From NCBI RefSeq assembly GCF_964019385.1, contig NC_088643.1, positions 46,724,677-46,788,676 of the forward strand: a DNA stretch of 64,000 nucleotides. Direction: 5' to 3'. Positions 56,986 through 64,000 of the stretch are shown here, piece after piece. The notes beneath the pieces were generated by a model that saw only the letters and a list, made by a program, of their open reading frames with translations, did no database searches and was not told the origin of the DNA. The stretch comes from Sycon ciliatum. Taxonomy: Eukaryota > Porifera > Calcarea > Leucosolenida > Sycettidae. Numbering within the stretch: the first letter of the stretch is position 1; each line of letters begins with the position of its first letter. The position numbers were made by a program, and so were the translations under genes.

Positions 56986-59157
56986 TTGGGACATGTTTGA
57001 CTAGGAGTTGCATACATGTACATGCATGCACTCGCGAGTATCTTGCCTTGAGCAGCTTGGAATTTAGTCATTCTATGCCTGGTGCAGGATGGATAATACA
57101 CTGCACATGTAACTTACGTGTACATGCAATGGATGCAAGTACGTGTGTTATGCCCTCGTCACAGAGTCTTCAGCAACCTGTCTCTGTTAATGGTGTGATT
57201 ATTGTTGTCGCGGCTGCTTTTGGTGGTGGTGCTGCTGGTACTGCGTATGATACGATTAATGCTGCTACCTTTGTTCAGTAAGGATCAGGTGAAGAAGAGA
57301 TTTCCAGCCGACCATCCGTTCACCTCGCACACCCTGCAGCGTGAAATGTTCCCCCGTGTTGAGCCACCCCCGGAGGGTGTACTCGATGAAGACACTGGCC
57401 TGCCGCTCAGGAGGAACACGGGTGAGCTGTTAGAGATATCACATCATCCCGCTCATTACATGACTACTGTATACATTGCCCAGTGGCAGCAGCAGACACA
57501 GTAAGGATATCCTACCACAGTATGAGTCATTGTTAGCAGGTTGAGGTTGCTGCAGTACTGGCAACCCAGTGCAGCAGTCTCAACACACTTACACGAGCGT
57601 GTTGGCAAAGACAAGAACAATCTCCTCTTGCCATCATCACGCCATCTATATCCGTATCAGCGTGGTGTTTCTTGGTGCAAATCACCACGGCGACAATTTG
57701 CTCCGTGCATCGTGCATGTGACTGTGTGCTATGCAGGTCCCATTCCACCGCTCAGTGCACAGACTACGGTGCGACACAAGACCAGGGGAGCGTCTGCCAG
57801 ACACGAGAAGCTCATCTTGTTCGACGAGGAGGAGAAAGTCAAGGTCAACCAGAGCCGACCGCTTCCGAACGACGTCTGGGATGTGGATCGGTCTGAGCGG
57901 CACAAGGTAAGAACTGACGTATTTCCGGAATATAAGCCGCTCTTTAAAGTTTAAACACCAGTACTAATTCACCCAGAAATAAGCCGAGCCGGTGCCGCGG
58001 CTTATAATAATGATGGTCAAATTGACGGTGATAAAATAAGGTAGATGTCTGTATTTCGTGACAATAAATCTGGGTGCGGCTTATACTCGGGAAAGTACGG
58101 TAAGAAGCGGCCGGCAGTCGGTACGCCGCTGCATCTATTGATTTATAGTTCTCCCTGGTCTAGAGCTGCTACCGGTACATGATTGTATCAGTTCAGAACA
58201 GCCATATACATTACATTGCGTTAGAAAGAAGAAAAAAGGTGGTCCCCCAAGGCAGAGGTCGTAAAAGACATGTGTTACTGTACATAATTGTAGTGGCTTT
58301 GACACTGTCCTGGATTTGACACTGTCCTGGATTTGTGCATGTGCATGCGCTGTTGGCCTGGGGGTGCCTGCGTGTGCACACCGTTGTCCCCCGTCCGCAG
58401 CAGTGCTCATTATTGCCCTGCCCACACTTGTCTCGCGTATCAGTCTCCCGTCATAATATCGACGTCAACCCCTCTACCTCCACGGTATCTCTGCAAGGTT
58501 GTGCAGAAGTCTGTCTGCTTATAAAAAATATCTGTTTGTGTGGCCTGTTGTTCTTGTGCAAAATTTCTCACCCGAATTCACTTCACTTTGGCCTACTCTA
58601 GTCTTAATTTTAATTAAGACTAGAGTAGGGGGGGGGGGGGGGCTATAAATCTGTTATGTGCTTGACTGTTTGACATGCTGTGTGTCTGTACATGTATGTG
58701 TGTGCACACTGAACACACACGCACACACAGAGAGCACTGACGTACCCCGCACCACAAGTACTATACAGCGCTCGTCCCGAGCAGCGCACAAGCATGACGG
58801 TGCGGCCGCGAACGGCCAACGCCCTGGCCAACATGCAGGACAAGGCGTTCGGCACTACGACGTACGGTGGACAGCACACTGGAAGAGGGCCGCAGCACAT
58901 CAGCCACATTGACGACTACGAGGAGAAGAAGACGAACAAGGAGATTGCCGACATGTTTCCCGAGGACAGTGGCGGTGGAAATTCAGATGTAAGCCTGCTG
59001 TGTATGCATGTCATGTCTCCCCTTGTTTTCTCTTCACTCGTTGCCATCCAGCTAGACCTTGACAGTCTATTCGTATGATATTATCATGTTAGTTTATAAC
59101 TGAAGCTATACAGTCATAAACATGTATGCCTATCCTCAAACACAAGCCGTGTGTGAC

Positions 59158-59197
<40 letters not shown>

Positions 59198-60947
59198 TGT
59201 ACGTGCATGCGTGCGTGTCTTTATGAATGCATGTACACCTGACTGTTCTGTAAACATGTGTGCATGTGTGTAGGCTCAAACTTGGAAGCCTGGACTGAAG
59301 CTGACAACCAATCACGCCAGCTCTCTGAAACCGGCATCAGCAATCTCGCGCAACTCGGCAATCCCTCCGGCACGGTTCGGTGGTGATGGCTACACGAGTG
59401 GTTACCACGTTGCCAAGCCCCGCGAAGGACGCCACTCGCGCACCACTGCGGCCAACCTGAAAGTGGAGGACGACGCTGCGGCCGAAGAGTACGGAGAGAT
59501 CACGGCGGAGGGACACATGAGACCGGGCACGGCGCGATGTAGGTCGGCGGGAGCTGTTCGATTCAGCAACTCCGGTGACAACCCGCCGACGATGGCCAGT
59601 AAGAAACTGATCAGTGGGAGCCGACCAGGAACACCCTGGGTAAAGCGACCCGGTACAGGTCGGTATCGCGGTGATTCATCAGACGAAGACGACAAACCAG
59701 CAACCACTTCAGGTGGTGACGGTGAGACGGATGGTGATGACGACGACGGCAGCGAGGATGAAGTGGATACTGCTAACAGCACGCCGCGAACTGCTGATGG
59801 ATCCAGTGGTGGGCCTGCACAGCGGCCCTGGTCTGGTTTAGACAATAGACAGAAGTCGGCGTGCCGCTATGATACATCTAACTTTGCTGACGGATGGCGA
59901 CCGGGTACCGGAGTGCCTCGCCCGAGATCGACGTTTCACGAACGGCAAGACGCGTTCCACAAGTCCTCCGTGCACGATCAGCTGAACAAGGACTTCCCGG
60001 AGAGGCCTCCTGACGTGCGTGATAACCAACACTTTCCAGGTAACACGCGCCACACAATACACGGAGCACACAGCTATTGGTATCACCATGGCTGAGTGAC
60101 CTGCATACATACTGCATACGGAACGCACACGTATTGCTATTGGTATCACCATGGCTGAGCGACCTGCATAATACTGCATACGGAACGCACACGTATTGCT
60201 ACTGGTACCAGCATGGCTGAGCGACCTGCATACATACTGTATACAGAACGCACACATAATATTATTGCTATTGGTATCAGCATGGCTGAGCGACTACATG
60301 TACATAATAGTGTACACTGACCGCACCCTTATTGGTATTACCACGGCTGGGCGACAAGACTGTATACTTGACTTTTGTACCAACAGTAGCTGTCCAGGGA
60401 CAACATTGCTCACTCCACTCAAAGGCCGATTCACTGTAACAGCTACGAGCAAGAGGGAATGCACAATCTCCAACCAGAGTAGCTCAACATCGTCTCAAAT
60501 GCTCAACCGGCGAGAGAGTGATAAGCTGCGTCAGACCGTACCAGCACAGCCCACCCGTAAGCATTCTGCCATCAAACTGAGATTGCAGCTTGAGCTTCAT
60601 AGTTGTATAGATCACATATACAGCCAATTTTAATCTCTTCGGTAAGTCGGTACATGAGTAGACTGTAGTTGGTGTGCAAAGTCGGGATTCATGTGAAGCT
60701 TTTACGCAAGTGCCGGAGAGATCTCTGATAGTCTGGCATTGCAAGCTAGCGACCAGTGCTGCTGACATTAGCTACACTGTAGTGTCTTGTGTACACATGC
60801 CTACAGAGCTAGGCCTAGGGTACACCTTGTGTCCTTTTTGATAGGGTCTTGATCGAGTGGTTTTCTAACAAGCCTACTTGTATGGTTCTATTGTTTTGTC
60901 AATTTTACATCACATGCCGTGGTTATTTTTCAGGCTGCAGCCATTAG
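53646..60947 (+). CDS. Probable SPMIP4/C7orf31-like cilium or sperm microtubule protein, ten exons
   Basis: Exons: 53646-53749, 54746-54976, 55348-55419, 56508-56537, 57279-57421, 57737-57906, 58731-58988, 59274-60039, 60398-60556, 60934-60947. All junctions are GT..AG and phases agree throughout, giving 648 codons plus stop. The N-terminal half has YDPYGRPFGIRGHDHW, a KRSDVRPNDELVPRPLSVNL stretch and FPADHPFTSHTLQREMFP. From memory these resemble the vertebrate C7orf31 (SPMIP4) pattern of ND.LVPKP followed by HPY.SH...AMFP. The match is recalled, not computed. The C-terminal half is disordered, with RPGT/RPRTA repeats and an acidic tract (DSSDEDDKPATT). No membrane segment or enzyme motif is present. 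If the family is right, it sits inside axonemal doublet microtubules. The last two exons, especially the 14-nt final one, are less certain. Several introns contain transposons and tandem repeats. Confidence 0.6.
54077..54378. mobile_element. Family B element in intron 1 of the SPMIP4-like gene (302 bp)
   Basis: Termini CAAGAGTACATAATCTCC and complement. Flanks GTTGGCC and GTTGCCG are only partly alike, so this copy is older. Confidence 0.6.
55673..55846. mobile_element. ATAAGYCGC MITE in intron 3
   Basis: The left end is TACCATATTTCCCTGAATAT and the right end the complement of TACCGTATTTCCCCGATTAT. This 174-bp non-coding element shares termini with 57916-58102. Confidence 0.65.
56155..56305. 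repeat. Tandem duplication, 74-bp period, in intron 3
   Basis: Two nearly identical units starting CAGGTACAATATCCCAG. Each contains CTGCAGTCGACTTCTGCTGA. Confidence 0.8.
56599..56651. repeat. (AC)n microsatellite in intron 4
   Basis: An uninterrupted AC run. Confidence 0.9.
56910..56982. repeat. (AC)n microsatellite in intron 4
   Basis: An uninterrupted AC run following CTGCAGGT. Confidence 0.9.
57916..58102. mobile_element. ATAAGCCGC MITE in intron 6
   Basis: It starts ACGTATTTCCGGAATATAAG just after the exon 6 donor and ends with GGGAAAGTACGGTA. Second copy of this family in the same gene. Confidence 0.65.
59159..59194. repeat. (GT)n microsatellite in intron 7
   Basis: A GT run just upstream of the exon 8 acceptor. 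Confidence 0.9.
60055..60350. repeat. Tandem repeat of about 65 bp, about five units, in intron 8
   Basis: The repeated motif contains TATTGGTATCACCATGGCTG and CTGCATACATACTGCATACG. The units diverge toward the 3' end. Confidence 0.75.
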
Positions 60948-61060
60948 TCTCATTGTTGGTCAGTGTATCCATGGTGACTATAATTATGTTTACACTGTGC
61001 CCTATGTATGTACATAATCATGTGATGGCTGTGACGCAGTGTAACGGATAATTCCTATAC

Positions 61061-61413
61061 CAAGAGTGCATAAACAAGAGTATGCAACTGTGGTGATGGG
61101 TCAGTGCGCGGCGCGCTGCCTTCATTACGTAACTTGCCTTCATCACGCTCTGAAAGCATGCATCAAACTCACAATTTCTCGTGCGAGCCAGTCCGTTTTT
61201 GCTCGATTCGTTCCGGTACCTACGCGATATCTAAATTATGGCGCGTGAACTCCAGTTCCGTACGAAAGTTCATTTCAAACCAGTGGGAAAGTGCGGTGTT
61301 TGATTTTCCTCAGTGCGCGGACTGCAGCTGAATGATGTAATGAAGGCAGCGCGCCGCGCATCTGGCCCATAGAAAAGAGATCACAGTTGCATACTCTTGT
61401 TTATGGACTCTTG
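61061..61413. mobile_element. Family B element (353 bp)
   Basis: CAAGAGTGCATAAACAAGAG to its complement, with perfect 7-bp direct repeats CCTATAC (61054-61060 and 61414-61420). Inverted relative to 37432-37785 and similar over the whole length. Confidence 0.75.
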
Positions 61414-61655
61414 CCTATACTTATAAATGTTTCACAATACTGAGCGCTGAGAAATTTCTCGCTGCTGACAGTCAGTGTCTCAGGCGGCATGAACGTTAGT
61501 GCATACGTTGAGAAAGAGCCTGTTGTGTGTGTGCGGGGGGGGGGGGGGGGGGCACAGGCTTTTGTCGACAATCTCCAGAGCAAGCCGGGAACAATACAGT
61601 CCATTCCCGTCTTCTCCTGGCTGCCAAGTACCGTACACCCAAATCACAAGGCGGC

Positions 61656-61895
61656 TAAGGGGTCATCGCAAAAGTTTTTTGTCGTCCCTGAAACGAACAT
61701 GATTCGTTGGGGGAAAGGGGGTGCGAGCCAAAATCGCAAGTCGACCGACACTGTACATATGACATGTACATGCATGCGATTTTCGTCGTCTAGCATAGCA
61801 AGCTGTGTTCATTTCAGACGGAGGGGATGGGGTCCGAGTACGAAATGAACGATGTTCGTTTCAGGGACGACAGAAAACTTTTGCGACGACCCCTA
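61656..61895. mobile_element. Foldback MITE (about 240 bp)
   Basis: Arms of about 50 bp begin AGGGGTCATCGCAAAAGTTT and include GTCGTCCCTGAAACGAACAT, with possible T/A-rich target ends. It is non-coding. Confidence 0.6.
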
Positions 61896-62087
61896 AATAT
61901 GGCTGAATACCATCGCATAGCTAGACTCTGGTAGTCTTTTGGGTAATGAATAAACTCACTACCTGATACTTCTCAAAGTAGTTGTAGAATGGAACGCTTT
62001 CGCCAGTACTAGTGCTATTTGTGGAAGTATAAAAATAAATACCAAAAAGGCATAAAAATCATTGAAAAATACCCAAGAAAAAAAGAA

Positions 62088-62126
<39 letters not shown>

Positions 62127-62527
62127 AGCGACAGAAAGAGAGAGCCGAAAACTGCCAGTCAGTCGACATGGAAATGGACTAAATCCTGCTCAAGTTCAGC
62201 GTCTCAAGCGATCTTTCAGATGAGTCGCACGAGAGAATAGGATGTCCAGAAATCAACACTAGAGCTGTGACACTAAACGTCGTCTTGGTGACCACCTAAT
62301 GGAAATCTCCCGCACGACAAGAGTAATGGACCAATTTGTTGAGAATAAATAGGTACTGGATAAGAATGTCCAATGTTCAATAAACCTAAAACTGTCAGGT
62401 GGCTCATGCATGGCTCGTGACTCACGTACATAGAATACGCCTAAATACACCCATGGTAGCTTTGGCAAGGTAAGTGATTCTGACATATGGCATATTGGCT
62501 GTCAGCAGAAGTCCTCGCATCTCCGCC

Positions 62528-63484
62528 TTACGTCCAGACGTCCTCCAGGTAGCGGCGTTCCTTGCGCAGCACGGCCACCGAGGCTTGTCCCTCTGCCTCC
62601 GAGCAGCTCTTGTAGCTTGCCAAGACATTCGCAAAGGCCGCGGATACGTCTTTCGACATGTTCTTAGCATCTCTGTGACCAAGCAATGGCCATCACGACA
62701 GAACAGAAGAGAAGAAATAAAAAAAAGAGTAAAACAACAGATATTACCAATGCAGTACAGTGGGAAGTACCTGGTGAGGACAGCTGTAAATGAATGCACG
62801 CGAAGCAACTGCTTTTCTCAGGAAAAAAATCATTGACTTACCCACACACGTAGATAATGGCTGCCTTCTCAACCAGGAGATGGCCTAGTTCCTTAGCGTG
62901 TCTTGTTATCTCATCCTGGACGTATGCCTTTGGCGTGTCCTCACTGCGAGATACGGCAACGAGGAGGCGTGAGAGTGAGCCATTCTGGACAAAGCCTTCA
63001 AGTTCTGACCTGAAAAAAACGGAATCAACATCACGTGCAAACACAGAACATTACGAATATTTACGATGAAAAAATACTTGAAGTAGAGCCAACTGAAAGT
63101 AGTTCGCATACCATTTAGCAGCATTTGTAGAGACGTCCTACGGCCGGGCAAGCCAAGGAATAATAATTATGTACGAGACACCGAGTACTTGAACATACTA
63201 CACTACAAGAAATATGACACCGTGATTTCCTCGAAACTAGTGAATGCATTAAAAATTAGCCGACTGGGTGATGGTCAAGTGCAGCACACCATACATTGAG
63301 TGCATCCCCACAGAACGTTGAGCACAACAGAACGCACCGGTAAAGGTGATCAAGATCATGATGGCGACATCCGAAGAATAGCCATGCGTCACCAAGGCCA
63401 GCAGCAGCAGCACGCTGGGTGCACTGTGAACGGCTTTCATCCGTGTCCTCCTCTTGGTGCGGGAAACTATTAAGAATAGCTTGC
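62528..63484 (-). CDS. MTRR: Methionine-synthase-reductase-like diflavin reductase, C-terminal exons (partial)
   Basis: Three minus-strand exons, 63484-63338, 63009-62842 and 62672-62528, splice in phase 2 throughout. They encode the NADPH-binding end of an FAD/FMN reductase: DAWLFFGCRHHDLDHLYR, SELEGFVQNGSLSRLLVAVS, TPKAYVQDEITRH, IIYVCGDAKNMSKDV and the terminal RRYLEDVWT. CGDAKNM-KDV and the YVQDxIxxH segment fit methionine synthase reductase best. NOS and cytochrome P450 reductase share the fold and remain possible. MTRR uses NADPH to regenerate active methylcobalamin-dependent methionine synthase in the cytosol. The FMN and FAD domains must be encoded beyond the right edge. A 26-nt exon-like segment at about 63111-63136 is skipped in my model, because direct joining gives YRSELEGF, the length expected in the family. 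Confidence 0.78.
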
Positions 63485-64000
63485 CTGTAACAGAAGAGCA
63501 AAGAGTGAATAGTGGAACATGCACATGTGCATTGTTAAACATGATCGTGTCCACACACACACACACACACACCCACACACACACACACACACACATACAC
63601 ACACACACACACACACCCACACACACCCACACACACACCCACACCCACACACACCCCCACACACCCACCCACACACCCACACCCACCCACCCACCCCCAC
63701 CCCCACCCCCACCCCCACCCCCACTGCACTGTACAACACATGGCATTCGCTGATCCTAGAGTTCACTGAGGTGGAGTTACACCTCGCTCTATCATCAGAC
63801 ATCTACACTAAACTTCACATTGCATGCCACGCATGCAGATTCTAGTAGCATTCACACTCGCCCATAATACGGCCAGGGCTGGGAGGATTTCACAGAGGGG
63901 AGCAGACCGAAAAGGCCACAGACAACACCAGGGGTATGGTGGCAAAACACTACATCACAAAACCACCTGCAGCAAGAAAACGACAAAACAGCTACAAACA
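63485..64000. other. Intron of the MTRR-like gene with (AC)n/(ACCC)n repeat
   Basis: 63551-63724 is a long AC run grading into CCCACC repeats. Beyond it, up to the window end, I found no convincing upstream exon, so the next one is probably outside the window. Confidence 0.5.

Larger units (their letters stand above)
60948..62527. other. Intergenic region with transposon relics
   Basis: Apart from the family B element (61061-61413), the foldback at 61656 and an (AG)n tract at 62091-62121, I see no gene. The SPMIP4-like and MTRR-like genes converge on this interval. Confidence 0.4.

Noticed and set aside
63111..63136. 26-nt exon-like segment in the MTRR-like gene
   Set aside because: It has an acceptor and donor, but including it breaks the phase of the next exon or adds residues where the family has none.
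63454..63845. Open frames of Thr-His, Pro-His, Val-Cys or Gly-Trp repeats
   Set aside because: Translations of the AC/GT and CCCACC microsatellite; the same applies at 6575-7004, 12139-12381, 22393-22629 and 56804-57281.

Overview
This is a eukaryotic, almost certainly metazoan, window. Genes are interrupted by GT..AG introns with consistent phases, and the rest is dense with nested transposable elements, (AC)n microsatellites and G/C homopolymers. The gene set includes PDRG1, a methionine-synthase-reductase-like diflavin protein and a probable cilium/sperm microtubule inner protein. Together with Penelope, Kolobok-like, pogo-like and hAT-like elements and frequent ACATGTAC palindromes, this suggests an early-branching animal such as a sponge. 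That placement is inference; no taxonomic marker is present.

Host genes. PDRG1 (minus strand, five exons, 9793-14131) lies head-to-head with an intronless GT8-family glycosyltransferase (plus, 14915-15949). The two starts are 783 bp apart and may share a promoter. A second, roughly 94%-identical GT8 gene lies 22 kb away in inverted orientation (37923-39143, minus) with a different N-terminal stem. A ten-exon gene (plus, 53646-60947, 648 aa) resembles the C7orf31/SPMIP4 family. The last three exons of an MTRR-like gene (minus) lie at 62528-63484, and its 5' part runs off the right edge. A probable exon pair of an unidentified gene is at 1307-1599 (minus).

Mobile DNA. 18.4-23.1 kb holds two inverted copies of a pogo-like TIR element; the second is split by a Penelope-like element that carries a GIY-YIG endonuclease and long inverted terminal arms. 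23.5-24.4, 39.7-46.0 and 49.15-49.77 kb are three copies of a TTAA-flanked foldback element. The middle copy is split by a young Ty3/Gypsy-type LTR retrotransposon (40190-45585) with indistinguishable 487-bp LTRs and a tRNA-Phe primer site. A Kolobok-like transposon with a broken transposase (45998-48197) abuts it and shares one TTAA. 24.6-25.5 kb is a decayed LINE, 25.8-27.7 kb a CACTA-like element and 28.8-32.5 kb a decayed Gypsy element split by a TIR element. 32.8-37.4 kb is a giant foldback element whose arms carry tRNA-like B boxes.

The most unusual signal is two families of very short palindromic insertions. Family A is 37-39 bp, begins CAGGG and has 8-bp target duplications fitting the hAT consensus nTnnnnAn. 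Family B has 35-bp palindromes and 300-430-bp relatives beginning CAAGAGT, with 7-bp target duplications. These look like transposons reduced to little more than their two terminal repeats. The first 9 kb and 15.9-18.4 kb hold little I can assign.
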